Assembly (NCBI RefSeq): GCF_006476045.1
Contig: NZ_SRZY01000027.1
Location: 248,001-312,000 of the forward strand
Reading direction: 5' to 3'
Length of the DNA: 64,000 bases
Origin: Sphingobacterium lumbrici
GTDB lineage: Bacteria; Bacteroidota; Bacteroidia; Sphingobacteriales; Sphingobacteriaceae
Under the pieces are notes generated by a model that searched no databases, was not told where the DNA came from, and was given only the letters and a program-made list of their open reading frames with translations. This document shows, piece by piece, positions 1-9,192 of this stretch (position 1 is the stretch's first letter; the number at the start of each line of letters is the position of its first letter). The position numbers were made by a program, and so were the translations under genes.

Positions 1-1444
1 GCTGGAAATTATCTTTATAAATAAAATCATCTCCACCGGTATTATATGGCGGATCAATATAAATCGCTTTTACTTTTTCCTTGTATTTTTCCTGCATCAA
101 GTTCAGCGCCTGAAAGTTCTCGGAGTTTATCAATAAGCCATCAGTTTCTTCATCAAGGTTGTCAAACTCTGCTAAAAGGCGATCTTTAAAATCTTCGGAG
201 AAAAATTTGGTATCAAGCACTAAAAACGGATGTTCAGAAAGAGATTTCCTCGATTCGCTCGTAATGACAATGTTGTAGAGGGTATTCCAATCATCCAATT
301 GGGCTTGGTTGGTAAAGATCTCTTCGTAATATTTTTCAGGAATACGATCGAGCGTAATGCAGTAATTGGTACTGATGACAAACTTTTTCTTGAGCCATAG
401 TTTTTTCTGAAAATCCTCTATCTGTGCTAAAAAGGCAATAATCTTGCTGGCAACGGTTTTCAGTGCTTTGATCTTGGATAACTGAGCTGTAAAATAAATT
501 GGGTTTTCGGTATTGATGTCGTCTATAAACAGGACTTCGTTTTTGATGTAGAAATCAAGCTCGCGACGCAAAAAACCACCCAAATCTTTGTGGATGAAAT
601 AATCAAAACTGTTACGGCTGATGAAATCGTTGAGGTGTTTTTCTAGCAGTGTGCGGTTTTTATTTTTCTCTGTGGGTGCTTTGTCAAAGGCCGAAGTAAA
701 TTCAGCCGGGATATTGTTTTGTATCCACTCCAAAGCCTGTTTGGCCAAGTCGTCTTGTTTTACGCTTTTTTTGTGCGTTTCGTAGGTGAAGTTGATGTGC
801 AGTTCGCCATCCATCGCTTCCAAAGGCAATTCTTCGTATAGGGCAAAACGGCGTTCTACATCGCCTTGGGTTTTGTTGTTGTTTTGTTCGGTGCTGGCTT
901 CCTTGAGCTGAAAATATACTTTTTTGCCATCACTCAGTTTGAAGGCATAATTCTTCAAATACTCCGATGTCTTGATGTAATATTGATCGGCATTTGCCCA
1001 ATGCAGTTTCACCTCTTCACCTTCGTACGGAATCGCATAGACATCTATTTTGTATCGGCGCAGTGAGATGAAATCACCGTCTTTGTAATACCGCTTAAAG
1101 AAATTAGCCAAGTGCGAAAATACTTCCTGCTCCAGCGCATTGGTATCTATGGCATTGGTGACTTGCTGTTGTAGCGTCAGATATTTTCCTGAAGACTCAC
1201 GCGCTACACCGGCATCATCAAGGTTTTTGCCCATTTTATCCAATTCGGCTTGCAGGCTGATACTATCTTTGGATTGTATTTTTGCCAGAATATCTTTGAT
1301 TTCTTTAGGCAGTTTTTTATCGATAAAATCGTTGACCTGATCTCGTTTTTGGTTCATAACACGGTAGATCCCAAAATCGAGATCAGCCTTGTCCATTTCA
1401 AATATCTCTTTTAAAACTTTTTGAAGGTTTTCGTAGTTGCTCAT
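1..1444 (-). CDS. Site-specific DNA-methyltransferase (adenine-N6, Type III Mod-like), 3' end missing
   Basis: The reading frame starts at the ATG at 1444 and stays open to base 1, giving 481 codons with the C-terminus outside the window. Near the visible end (about residues 465-472) is DPPYNTGG, the catalytic motif IV of beta-class N6-adenine methyltransferases. The roughly 460 residues before it are much longer than in classical Type III Mod subunits and match the large Bacteroidota methyltransferases that carry an extra N-terminal region. It lies 46 bp downstream of the DUF1016 nuclease gene and is probably the last visible gene of the operon starting at 5572. It likely protects host DNA. 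A Res-type helicase-nuclease may follow outside the window; that part is inference. Confidence 0.85.
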   Translation of the reverse strand, partial: MSNYENLQKVLKEIFEMDKADLDFGIYRVMNQKRDQVNDFIDKKLPKEIKDILAKIQSKDSISLQAELDKMGKNLDDAGVARESSGKYLTLQQQVTNAIDTNALEQEVFSHLANFFKRYYKDGDFISLRRYKIDVYAIPYEGEEVKLHWANADQYYIKTSEYLKNYAFKLSDGKKVYFQLKEASTEQNNNKTQGDVERRFALYEELPLEAMDGELHINFTYETHKKSVKQDDLAKQALEWIQNNIPAEFTSAFDKAPTEKNKNRTLLEKHLNDFISRNSFDYFIHKDLGGFLRRELDFYIKNEVLFIDDINTENPIYFTAQLSKIKALKTVASKIIAFLAQIEDFQKKLWLKKKFVISTNYCITLDRIPEKYYEEIFTNQAQLDDWNTLYNIVITSESRKSLSEHPFLVLDTKFFSEDFKDRLLAEFDNLDEETDGLLINSENFQALNLMQEKYKEKVKAIYIDPPYNTGGDDFIYKDNFQ

Positions 1445-1490
1445 TTTTATGATTGTTGATGATCAATTGTTGATGATTTACCACCAATAA

Positions 1491-2501
1491 CTAAGCATTA
1501 TTTTGATTGTCTAATTTTTCTATTTCCTTCTTTACTTCATCAATCAACTGTTGTTCTGTTGGTAGATAGAGTTGATATTTACTAGCTATGATAGTGCTGT
1601 TATCGCTAGGTAAAGATATCTTTACAACAGCATCGTTTTTATCGGTGCAAAGCAAAATTCCGATGGTTGGGTTTTCAAAATCTTGTTTCTCATAACGGTC
1701 GTAATAGTTGACATACATTTGCAACTGCCCAAGGTTCTCGTGTGTCAGTTTTGTGGTTTTGATTTCTATCACTACAAAACACTGTAAAAGCCTGTTGTAA
1801 AAAACCAAATCAACGAAGAATTCATCACCATCAATGTGAATACGTTTCTGCCTTGCTACGAATGAAAATCCATTTCCTAATTCGAGAATGAATTCTTGCA
1901 GGTGCGTAATAATAGCCGTCTCCAAATCTCTTTCATAATAAGCCGTTTCTCTGCGCAAACCCAAAAACTCTAAAATCATTGGATCTTTGATAATTTCCTT
2001 TGCGTTTGTCGGTACTTTTTCTTGTCTCGCTACAGCCAAAACCGATTGTACATCGTTACTCATCAGCAAACGCTCAAACAATTGGCTATTGATTTGCCTT
2101 TCTAACTGTCTCGCCGACCAATTATTTTTCTCGGTTTCCGCAATGTAAAAATCACGTTTGTCGGCATTGTCTACACTTAGCAATAATTTATAGTGCGTCC
2201 AACTGAATTGCGACCGCAGTGTGGACGCAATTGGAAACATTCTGTAAAATTGACGGTATCGTTCCAGTTGACGTACAGAAAAGCCACTACCAAACTGGGG
2301 TTGGAACTCATCTGAAATTGACTTAATCAAAAAAGTACCGTAGGTAGCTCTTTCTTCTCCCTGTTGTTCTTCTTCAAATATAAGTTTCCCAATTTGCCAA
2401 TACATCAGCATACGCTCATTATCTACTTTGCGTACTGCATTGGTACGAGCCGTATTGACAATGGTGAGTATCTGTTGAAAAATGTCTTTCTTAATTTTCA
2501 T
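1491..2501 (-). CDS. DUF1016/YhcG-family PD-(D/E)XK nuclease
   Basis: 336 residues, the usual length for YhcG/DUF1016 proteins. The N-terminal half (about 10-165) is the DUF1016_N helical domain, with the sequence around YWQIGKLI and the stretch SVRQLERYRQFY. The C-terminal half carries a PD-(D/E)XK nuclease core: FVDLVFYNR, then VVIEIKTTKL about 15 residues on, giving the D...EXK residues. Family members occur beside restriction-modification genes. Its start lies 4 bp after the helicase stop, so the two are probably translated together. In related helicase/methyltransferase loci I would expect a small DUF4391-type protein here, so this nuclease may be a swap-in; that is inference. Confidence 0.85.
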   Translation of the reverse strand: MKIKKDIFQQILTIVNTARTNAVRKVDNERMLMYWQIGKLIFEEEQQGEERATYGTFLIKSISDEFQPQFGSGFSVRQLERYRQFYRMFPIASTLRSQFSWTHYKLLLSVDNADKRDFYIAETEKNNWSARQLERQINSQLFERLLMSNDVQSVLAVARQEKVPTNAKEIIKDPMILEFLGLRRETAYYERDLETAIITHLQEFILELGNGFSFVARQKRIHIDGDEFFVDLVFYNRLLQCFVVIEIKTTKLTHENLGQLQMYVNYYDRYEKQDFENPTIGILLCTDKNDAVVKISLPSDNSTIIASKYQLYLPTEQQLIDEVKKEIEKLDNQNNA

Positions 2502-2504
2502 TTT

Positions 2505-5354
2505 CTATATCAATTCGAAAGAAATGGTAAACACTTCTTCTTCGGTTATGGTTCTGTTTAACTTCTGTCTGGCTTCGATAATCATCTGGTCACGTTCGTT
2601 TTCAATTTCTTCTTCGCGATCAAACATTTCCCTTTTTAGACGACTTACTTTCTTCTTCGCTTTCGCCAAAGTTTCCTGAAATACCAATGCTTCTGCTGTA
2701 GATAACCCTTCCTGCATAGCTTGACGGTCTATTTCTTTTTCTGCTTTTTTGGCTTCTCGTAATTCTGATTCGGTAAAAGCAATTTTGTCATCAGCCCAGT
2801 TGTGGAATTTTTTGAATTCGCGTTGCATCAACAAAGCATCAGTATCTTCGAGATGATCCAGTTTTTGCTGCTTGTTTTTTTGATGCACCTGCTCTATATC
2901 TTCCGTTTTAAAATTACCTTTTCCTTCTTCTATGCACGGCAATCCGAGAATGAAACGGCACATTTCATCATTTAAAATTTCGCCACTGGCAGTATTCCCT
3001 GTAAATAACAGTACAGAATGTGATTCGATTTCTGAGGAGACTTCTAAGTTGGTTATTTTAAGAATTCCCTGCTTTGATTTTAGTTTTTCAATATCAGAAT
3101 ACGTTGCCTTACGCTGAGAAAAATTGAATTTTAAATGCGCAGGAGGCGTTTGTTCTTTTTTGCCTTGTTGAATGATTTGTTGTGCGATAGCACTTTGTAA
3201 GCGAAAAGGCTTAGCGTCTTCTCGTTTTTTGTTTAGCGTGTATTTCTCACCAGTATTAAGAACGAAAGTAAAATCGTCGTATATAAACTGGGCTTTGTGT
3301 TTCATATAAAATCGTAGAAGCTCCCAAAGCCATTTTTCGTATTTCTCGATAAATACTTTGGTTTCGGAAAGGGTAATACGCAATTTATCGATAACAGAAG
3401 CTTCAAAATGGTCAAATAATTTGGATTGGGTTTGTTTTACTTTTTCATCAATTTGATCCTCAAATTCTTTTTGTAGCATAGCGAAATAGGCTTCAATTTC
3501 TTCTTTGGTACGACATTGTTTGTAGACTTCGATAATTCGTTTTTCGAAATCAACACCGTTTTCAATAGTCCCCAACACTTCATCAGATGAGCCAAAAACG
3601 CCAGCAAAGAGTTGGAATTTGTTTTCCAGTAATTCAAAAACACGAGCTTCTACTACATTAGCTGCATTTAAAAAATTGACCACCACTACATCATACTCCT
3701 GTCCGTATCTGTGACAACGTCCGATACGCTGCTCTACACGTTGCGGATTCCAAGGTAAATCGTAGTTTACAATCATGCTACAGAACTGCAAGTTAATACC
3801 TTCGGCAGCAGCTTCGGTAGCAATCATGATATCGAATTTATCACTTCTAAAAGCATCTACCAACGCCTGACGGATATCTACCGCTTTAGACCCCGTAATC
3901 TTTCCTGCATTTTTATCATCTGCTAACCAATCTTTATAAATTTGATTCGATAGCGGATCGGCATTATTACCATTAAACAAGACAATTCTACCATTATATT
4001 TTTCTTTGGAAAGACGCTCAAATAAATACTGTTGCGTACGTGTAGATTCGGTAAAAATAAGTGCTTTCTGCTTAGCGCCTAATTCGTATAATTTATCAAA
4101 ACCTTTATCTAACGCCTGTAAAAGTTTTTCACCTTTTTCATTATGTTGGATGCTGTTGGCTAAAATTAGAAATTCTTCAAGCTGTTTTAATTCTTCTTCA
4201 ATAGCAATTTTATCATCGAGAGAAATTTCTATTTGTTCGTCATCTTCTTGTGTATCCCCTTCGAATTCATCTAATTCATCATCAAGATTTTCATATTCCT
4301 CCAGAAACATTGCATACAAATCGTCATCTACTACTTTAGCATTTTCTAATAAGTCTTTTAAACGTTTGATTAGTGCTTCTAAAGTTCTACTGATTGCAAA
4401 AGAAGACGATCCAAGCAACTTAAAAATTACTGATTGCATTAAATGCTTTTGAGCAGGTGGAAAAGCATAGGTTATTTCTTGACGCAAATAATCTAATACT
4501 TTTTCATATAAATCTTGTTCTTGTGCTGTGGGCGTAAATTGTTGGGTAATGGGAATGCGCTCACGATAATTAATAAATTCTTTCACATCACGACGCAGTG
4601 TTCTATGAACGATACTATTCAATCTTTCCTTCAAACCTTCGATATCACGTGCTCCTGACTCCAATACATAATTCCGACGAAATGATTTAATGTCTCCAAA
4701 AATTTCCGGATCTATAAAAGAAACGAGGCCAAACAATTCGTCTAAACGGTTTTGTAGTGGAGTAGCCGTAAGCAATACTTTTTTATAATCACGTATTGCA
4801 TTTTGAATGGTTTGGGCAGTAACATTACCGTATTTGTAGGCATTTCGCAGGTAATGTGCCTCATCTATGACCACTAAATCCCAAGATGTTAATTGAATTT
4901 CTTCTGCTTTTTTACGTGCAAATTGATAGGAACAAATTTTAATTGTTGCTTCCGCATCAAATGGATTTTTTACACCGTCACGTATTTTTTTATTATAGGA
5001 TATATTATCAACTACTTCAGACTTTAGATAAAATTTATCAGCTAACTCATTTACCCATTGCTTACGCAGCGATGATGGACATATGATTAAAATTTTACGT
5101 TTACCTTCAGCCCATTTTTGACTCAGCAATATGCCTGCTTCGATAGTTTTACCTAAGCCTACTTCGTCTGCTAAAATTGCTCCTTTTGAATAGGGTGATT
5201 TAAATGCAAATAAGGCCGCTTCAATTTGATGAGGATTTAATTCCACTTTAGCATCCATTAAGGTCGCGCCAAATTTTTCTGGACTTTCTGCCGTAGCCTT
5301 TTTGGATAACTCGTAAGCGAAGTATTTCGCTTGGTAATTATTGATTACACCCAT
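2505..5354 (-). CDS. SNF2-family DEAD/DEAH helicase of a restriction-like operon
   Basis: 949 residues. Helicase motifs in order: Walker A within ILADEVGLGKTIEAGIL (about residue 60), DEAH box VVIDEAHYLRN, motif III LLTATPLQN, and in the second RecA fold ATEAAAEGINLQF and QRIGRCHRYGQ. This pattern is typical of SNF2/RapA-like ATPases that translocate on double-stranded DNA. An acidic stretch (about 350-375) and a C-terminal coiled-coil, Lys/Glu-rich region follow the core. The ATG overlaps the stop of the upstream XRE gene (TAATG), and the nuclease and methyltransferase genes follow closely. It probably supplies the motor for a restriction-type defence system. DISARM DrmD is another SNF2 protein in such loci, but no DrmA/B/C partners are visible. 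Confidence 0.9.
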   Translation of the reverse strand: MGVINNYQAKYFAYELSKKATAESPEKFGATLMDAKVELNPHQIEAALFAFKSPYSKGAILADEVGLGKTIEAGILLSQKWAEGKRKILIICPSSLRKQWVNELADKFYLKSEVVDNISYNKKIRDGVKNPFDAEATIKICSYQFARKKAEEIQLTSWDLVVIDEAHYLRNAYKYGNVTAQTIQNAIRDYKKVLLTATPLQNRLDELFGLVSFIDPEIFGDIKSFRRNYVLESGARDIEGLKERLNSIVHRTLRRDVKEFINYRERIPITQQFTPTAQEQDLYEKVLDYLRQEITYAFPPAQKHLMQSVIFKLLGSSSFAISRTLEALIKRLKDLLENAKVVDDDLYAMFLEEYENLDDELDEFEGDTQEDDEQIEISLDDKIAIEEELKQLEEFLILANSIQHNEKGEKLLQALDKGFDKLYELGAKQKALIFTESTRTQQYLFERLSKEKYNGRIVLFNGNNADPLSNQIYKDWLADDKNAGKITGSKAVDIRQALVDAFRSDKFDIMIATEAAAEGINLQFCSMIVNYDLPWNPQRVEQRIGRCHRYGQEYDVVVVNFLNAANVVEARVFELLENKFQLFAGVFGSSDEVLGTIENGVDFEKRIIEVYKQCRTKEEIEAYFAMLQKEFEDQIDEKVKQTQSKLFDHFEASVIDKLRITLSETKVFIEKYEKWLWELLRFYMKHKAQFIYDDFTFVLNTGEKYTLNKKREDAKPFRLQSAIAQQIIQQGKKEQTPPAHLKFNFSQRKATYSDIEKLKSKQGILKITNLEVSSEIESHSVLLFTGNTASGEILNDEMCRFILGLPCIEEGKGNFKTEDIEQVHQKNKQQKLDHLEDTDALLMQREFKKFHNWADDKIAFTESELREAKKAEKEIDRQAMQEGLSTAEALVFQETLAKAKKKVSRLKREMFDREEEIENERDQMIIEARQKLNRTITEEEVFTISFELI

Positions 5355-5572
5355 TATTTGCTAGAATTTAATAACTCTTTGATATCGATTTCTAGCAATG
5401 CAGAAATTTGCAACAAAGTATCCAAACTCGGTTGAACCTCATTAGTACACCAACGAGAAATTGTCGTTTCATTCTTTTCGAGCATTTGAGCAAGCCACTT
5501 GCTGGTCTTGCCCTGTTCTACAAGTACTACTTTCAATCTGTTTATTGGTCTTTTCGGCATAATAATCTGCAT
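5354..5572 (-). CDS. XRE-family HTH regulator of the left restriction operon
   Basis: 72 residues, almost entirely one helix-turn-helix: the stretch around KTSKWLAQMLEKNETTISRW holds the two helices. An alternative start at Met5 (5560) would give 68 residues. It is the first gene of the minus-strand operon and overlaps the helicase start by one base (TAATG). By analogy with controller proteins of restriction systems it may set the timing of expression; the sequence does not prove this. Confidence 0.8.
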   Translation of the reverse strand: MQIIMPKRPINRLKVVLVEQGKTSKWLAQMLEKNETTISRWCTNEVQPSLDTLLQISALLEIDIKELLNSSK

Positions 5573-5931
5573 TTGGTGTAAAAATACGTACTTTAGATGG
5601 TGTTTCCTATATGCAATATAAATATGTAATAATGGAATATGAATAGGGGAAATTATGTAGCTGTAAAGTTCTCGAAACGGTGAAAGAGTAACTCGCCAAA
5701 AGACAATTTTAGATTCCTTTCTTACGCCTTATTTCTAAATGTTTACGGAACGTATAGACGCGTCTGGCTGTAACAGATTTTGCAAAAATTTGTTACAACA
5801 CGAACTGCTTTATAAATTAATTGCATAGGAAGGAATTATTTCATGAGCTCGTTGCACTCGGTTTGGATAGCCGTCAAGCATACTTATCTTTGCATTGATA
5901 CATGTGACCATAATTTAAAGCTTACAAAACG
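5573..5931. other. Intergenic spacer, divergent promoter region
   Basis: 359 bp between the divergent XRE gene and the small + strand gene. It must hold the promoters of both. It is AT-rich and I see no RNA gene, convincing operator or repeat in it. Confidence 0.5.
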
Positions 5932-6159
5932 ATGTCTCGATCCGTAAGAAAAACTAAAATATTCGGAATCACTACAGCTGAAACAGAAAAACAAGATAAA
6001 AGGCGCTGGAATAGAACTTTTCGTAAGGTTTCCAAAAAACTAATCCGTCTAGAAAAAGACGCTCCAGTTAAACTACATGGCGTTACTAACGTGTGGGATG
6101 GGGCAAAAGATGGAAAGAAGTATTACCGTGGTGCTACAAAAAAAGATATGAGGAAATAG
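5932..6159 (+). CDS. Small basic conserved protein, function unknown
   Basis: 75 residues, very rich in Lys and Arg, with no signal peptide or membrane segment. The N-terminus (SRSVRKTKIFGITTAETEKQ) resembles small hypothetical proteins I have seen in Sphingobacteriaceae genomes, which supports it being a real gene. High charge and small size suggest nucleic acid binding or a ribosome-associated role, but no motif shows this. It is a single-gene unit outside the island and convergent with the DUF3024-like gene. Confidence 0.6.
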   Translation: MSRSVRKTKIFGITTAETEKQDKRRWNRTFRKVSKKLIRLEKDAPVKLHGVTNVWDGAKDGKKYYRGATKKDMRK

Positions 6160-6175
6160 TTTTTCATAGAGTTTA

Positions 6176-6529
6176 TCATCCGAAAAAACATCCATATCCA
6201 TCATGATCGATTTCATCCAGCAATAATTGCAGATTAGTACTCTCTGGTTTCGGTTCATAAGCCTCCCATTTGCCCGATCCTCGCATCCAATAGAGCTTCC
6301 AAATTTTAGATGCTTTCACAAAGCGAAGCTTTGCAAACGGTAATTCTAAAATATTCTTTGGGTCATTCCATTGTGGTCTAATTTCAAACAGTAAAGCCGT
6401 TTGCTCATCCCACGAATAACCAAAATCCAATTGTTTGCGCACCTCTTCATTTTTCGGTCGCTTAGAATCTACAAAGCTCTTTAACTGAACGTCAACCATA
6501 GAAATAGAGTCTTTTTTATCCATCATCAT
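6176..6529 (-). CDS. DUF3024-like protein
   Basis: 117 residues. The central pattern TALLFEIRPQWNDP, then AKLRFVKASKIWKLYWMR, is what I associate with DUF3024, a small cytoplasmic family of unknown function. Three Met codons open the frame (MMMDKK), so the exact start is uncertain by two residues. The start overlaps the stop of the metallophosphoesterase gene by one base (TAATG), so the two form a co-translated pair. Confidence 0.6.
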   Translation of the reverse strand: MMMDKKDSISMVDVQLKSFVDSKRPKNEEVRKQLDFGYSWDEQTALLFEIRPQWNDPKNILELPFAKLRFVKASKIWKLYWMRGSGKWEAYEPKPESTNLQLLLDEIDHDGYGCFFG

Positions 6530-7161
6530 TACAAATCTAAAATTATTGGTTTATTCTTCATCTCATACCAGTCATCCAATACGCTAGCATTGACAAAAGA
6601 GGTTTCTCCCTTCGTAAAACTACCGTAATCCTCGTGTATGTGACCAAAAATATGGTACTGGGGTTTCACTTGATAGACTCGCAAAAGCAATTCCTCACAT
6701 CCAGTCCTTTTTCCGTAAACCGTTTCATCCAAAATACCAAAAGGTGGACCATGTGTAATCAGCACATCTGTATCATTCGGAATCAAGTCCCAATGCTTCT
6801 TAATTTCACTACCCCGATTACGATTAAAAGCCCAATTGTTGAACCACGGTGTAATGGGTGATCCCCAGAATTTGACACCATTTATAGCTATGCCTGAATC
6901 ATTTAGGTAAATAATCTCTTTAGGTATTATTCGTCTGATTTTTTTTGAATCGGCCTCTTCAAAAAAGAAATCATGATTTCCTGCAACAAATATTTTGTGT
7001 GTATGCTTTTGTTCAGCAAACCATTTTAGAAAATCTACGACCTGTTCTTTTGTTCCACCTCGAGTAACATCACCAGCGTGAATAAGAATGTCACCATCAG
7101 GGATATTTAGATCCCGATGTTTTCCGTGCGTATCAGAAATAGCGACAATTTGCATTTCCAA
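6529..7161 (-). CDS. Calcineurin-like metallophosphoesterase
   Basis: 210 residues. All metal-binding blocks are present: ISDTHG (about 8-13), GDILIHAGDV, VAGNHD, THGPP and FGHIHEDYG. This is the full GD/GNH(D/E)/GH-x-H set of the superfamily. The compact length and the THGPPFGILD block match the MPPED-like group, whose substrates are largely unknown. The start may be Met3 (7155), which removes two residues. Cytoplasmic, first gene of a pair with the DUF3024-like gene. Confidence 0.85.
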   Translation of the reverse strand: MEMQIVAISDTHGKHRDLNIPDGDILIHAGDVTRGGTKEQVVDFLKWFAEQKHTHKIFVAGNHDFFFEEADSKKIRRIIPKEIIYLNDSGIAINGVKFWGSPITPWFNNWAFNRNRGSEIKKHWDLIPNDTDVLITHGPPFGILDETVYGKRTGCEELLLRVYQVKPQYHIFGHIHEDYGSFTKGETSFVNASVLDDWYEMKNKPIILDL

Positions 7162-7575
7162 ATTTATGGATTATACGCTCATCTGCAATAAAAACATCCC
7201 CATTATGTCCGTAAATCCGTATATTTATACCATTAATTTTTTGAACAAAATAGCGTAAGCTATCGTATTGGTTAGACTGAAATTGCGACCTTCATTTGAC
7301 AGCCACATTCGATAGACTTACGCCCGTGCCTTATATGGGCGTGCCTTTATAAAATTCTATATTAAAGACTAATCATTCCGCTTTTCAGCTTCTTCTCTTT
7401 ATGTTATTTTCATGAGACTATATTCAAGGTGTACAATTGTACACCTCCAAACCATGCGAGGTGTACAAAATAGTCAACGAATATAGTAATAAAGTAATTT
7501 AAAGAAAAGACAAGTCAATCATAAAACACTGACAGTCAAACAAAAGAACACCAAGAAAACTAAAAAAAAACAGAT
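7162..7575. other. Spacer outside the left island end
   Basis: This stretch runs from the metallophosphoesterase start to the left attachment repeat and holds no convincing gene. It contains a small hairpin (ACGCCC...GGGCGT near 7321-7346) and a 20-bp perfect palindrome at 7427-7446. If the island is excised in thought, this DNA would lie directly downstream of mnmE. Confidence 0.5.
7427..7446. promoter_or_regulatory. Perfect 20-bp palindrome AGGTGTACAATTGTACACCT with an extra half-site
   Basis: The sequence AGGTGTACAATTGTACACCT is its own reverse complement, and a third AGGTGTAC half-site follows at 7459-7466. A dimeric regulator site or a small cruciform is plausible. It is not followed by a T-run, so it is unlikely to be a terminator. 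Confidence 0.45.
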
Positions 7576-7593
7576 TTACTTCCCAATACAAAA
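7576..7593. repeat. Left attachment repeat of the island
   Basis: TTACTTCCCAATACAAAA; on the minus strand TTTTGTATTGGGAAGTAA. It matches the mnmE end at 16 of 18 positions and marks the distal island border. Confidence 0.75.
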
Positions 7594-7629
7594 TATTTGA
7601 ATTGCTTTTAACTTACTGTATTTCAGCGT

Positions 7630-7660
7630 GTTGCTAAAGCAGCAGAAACGAATTAGCAAC
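7630..7660. promoter_or_regulatory. Inverted GTTGCTAA / TTAGCAAC pair, candidate integrase arm sites (left end)
   Basis: GTTGCTAA at 7630-7637 and its reverse complement TTAGCAAC at 7653-7660, inside a larger interrupted inverted repeat (CAGCG...CGCTG, 7624-7671). The same octamer recurs near the other island end, as expected for arm-type sites of a tyrosine recombinase. Confidence 0.5.
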
Positions 7661-7723
7661 AAAAAACGCTGAGTAATAGCAAAATAAGGGATAAGAAAGG
7701 AAAATTAGAGCGGAGCGGACATA

Positions 7724-7754
7724 AAAAAACCGCCTCACAAAGGAAGCGGTTTTT
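7724..7754 (-). terminator. Terminator of the DUF6266-like gene
   Basis: On the minus strand the stem AAAACCGC / GCGGTTTT is followed by a T-run, just after the stop at 7774. Confidence 0.8.
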
Positions 7755-7773
7755 ATCGAAAACACCAATCGCT

Positions 7774-8415
7774 TTACGCAACTGTTACAGAGCCTAAATA
7801 AACGCTGTTAGCGACTTTAGTTCCGTCCTCTGACACAAACCCTAAGAAGACCTCAACGTCTTCTCCTGAGTACTCAGAAGGCACTGGAATGGTCGCTGAT
7901 CCGGCAGACCTTACTGGTCCCGCAGTGGTGAACACTGCTTCTCCTCGGGTAGTGTTCATAAGAACAATCAGAGCTTTGTCTGTTGCTTGAGCACTTCCGC
8001 TTCCTGAATTGTCTGTCCAGGTTGCTTCTACGTTTCCAGCACTTGGAGAAGTGGCTGCACCGTTAGCCGCACCTGTCAAGTTACCACGAGTAACCAATGC
8101 ACTTGCATAGTCAATCATGAAGTTTGGATAAGCTCCGGTAACTGCATTGTTCAGGTTGTAAGACATAGCCGCATTGAATTGGGTCATACGGTTTGCATAC
8201 AACTTGAAACCGACTCTCAGGAAGTCTGTCATTGGTTGCAAGAACCTTAGGACAGTTGAGAATTTCGAACGCTGGTCAACCTGACCTTCAGTTCTTGGGT
8301 TCGCTACACTGGAAGGTTTGATGCGCAGGTAATCGATGCCCTTCCAAGTTCCACCGATTACATTCCCTACTTGGCCTGATACGCCACCGAGAATACCTTG
8401 ATTAATTTTTCCCAT
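7774..8415 (-). CDS. DUF6266-family protein
   Basis: 213 residues. The opening MGKINQGILGGVSGQVG and the block around VGNVIGGTWKGIDYLRIKPS are characteristic of DUF6266, a Bacteroidota family common at the ends of integrative elements. The first half resembles a viral-structure-like fold; the second half (about 120-213) looks like an Ig-type beta domain. No signal peptide is visible. Its function is unknown. It has its own terminator (7724-7754) and is the outermost gene of the distal island end. Confidence 0.75.
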   Translation of the reverse strand: MGKINQGILGGVSGQVGNVIGGTWKGIDYLRIKPSSVANPRTEGQVDQRSKFSTVLRFLQPMTDFLRVGFKLYANRMTQFNAAMSYNLNNAVTGAYPNFMIDYASALVTRGNLTGAANGAATSPSAGNVEATWTDNSGSGSAQATDKALIVLMNTTRGEAVFTTAGPVRSAGSATIPVPSEYSGEDVEVFLGFVSEDGTKVANSVYLGSVTVA

Positions 8416-8593
8416 CTCTTTACGATTTTTAAGGAGTTAAACATTTGCTTGGACTTGACACGGACTTACCATGGATTTGCCCTTCGCCAACTAAATTACT
8501 TCAAGAATTAGGCGGTAGTTCTCTTTTGGGTGCTGTTGCGGTGGTGTGCTTTATTTTGCTTTTGTTGCCCTGTTTTTTTGGCAGGGCAGGAAT

Positions 8594-9028
8594 CTATCCT
8601 GCACCTGCTTCTTTCATCAAGTCAGAAAATATGGCTTGTCTGGCAGTATCAATCATCTTTAGTGTGACCTTGATTTTTTGCTCGCTGGTGTCGAGTAGTT
8701 GAAGTGCTTGAATTGCCTTTTCAAATGCCTGGGATTTGCTGCTTGCCTTGATTAAGCTTTCTCGGATTAGTTTTCGAGTTTCGCCAATGGTGACGAAAGG
8801 AATTACAGAGCCTTTCAGGAAATAGTGGAAGGATTTTGATTTCCATAATCCAAAGCAAAGCCAGTAGAGAAATTCCCTGTGCTCGTCACATTCTGTGAGG
8901 CAAACAAAGCAATTTGGGCAAGCGTTGTTGAGCGGTTTCCCGCTGTTCAATCCTTTATTCAGGATAAAGAAGTGCGGCTGTTGGTAGCTGCTTTCCAGTC
9001 GGTGTATTTTGATACGAAACGATTTCAT
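8594..9028 (-). CDS. DUF6943-like protein of Bacteroidota mobile elements
   Basis: I chose the ATG at 9028, giving 144 residues that begin MKSFRIKIHRLESSYQQPHF. The frame is open further upstream to 9079, but the extra 17 residues look like read-through from the spacer. A Cys-rich segment ACPNCFVCLTEC (about 38-49) could bind metal, followed by EFLYWLCFGLWKSKSFHYFL and a C-terminal helical tail. I associate this pattern with DUF6943, small proteins of unknown role carried by Bacteroidota elements; the family name is from memory. Confidence 0.65.
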   Translation of the reverse strand: MKSFRIKIHRLESSYQQPHFFILNKGLNSGKPLNNACPNCFVCLTECDEHREFLYWLCFGLWKSKSFHYFLKGSVIPFVTIGETRKLIRESLIKASSKSQAFEKAIQALQLLDTSEQKIKVTLKMIDTARQAIFSDLMKEAGAG

Positions 9029-9160
9029 ACAGTGAGCCATTAAAGTTTTGCTCGCTGCGCTTCGCATATATTTTTTCAAAAGAGAAAAGAAAAAAGGGAA
9101 AAAAAGAAAAGAGAAAGCTCTTGAAAAGGCGGGTGGAGGTCGGCTGTCAAGGTTTTTGGA

Positions 9161-9192
9161 AAAAATACTACCCGAAGGGTGGAGATTTTTTT
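9161..9192. repeat. Repeat copy 1 (ATACTACCCGAAGGGTGGAG core)
   Basis: About 32 bp that recurs nearly unchanged at 9525-9556. The core contains the short inverted repeat ACCC(GA)AGGGT. The two copies lie on either side of the 54-aa gene. Confidence 0.7.

Noticed and set aside
4006..4452. A 148-codon + strand frame inside the SNF2 helicase gene
   Set aside because: Antisense shadow of the helicase coding region, rich in Ser, with no motif.
8445..8702. An 85-codon + strand frame near the DUF6943-like gene
   Set aside because: Overlaps the end of the DUF6943-like gene in antisense and looks hydrophobic by chance.
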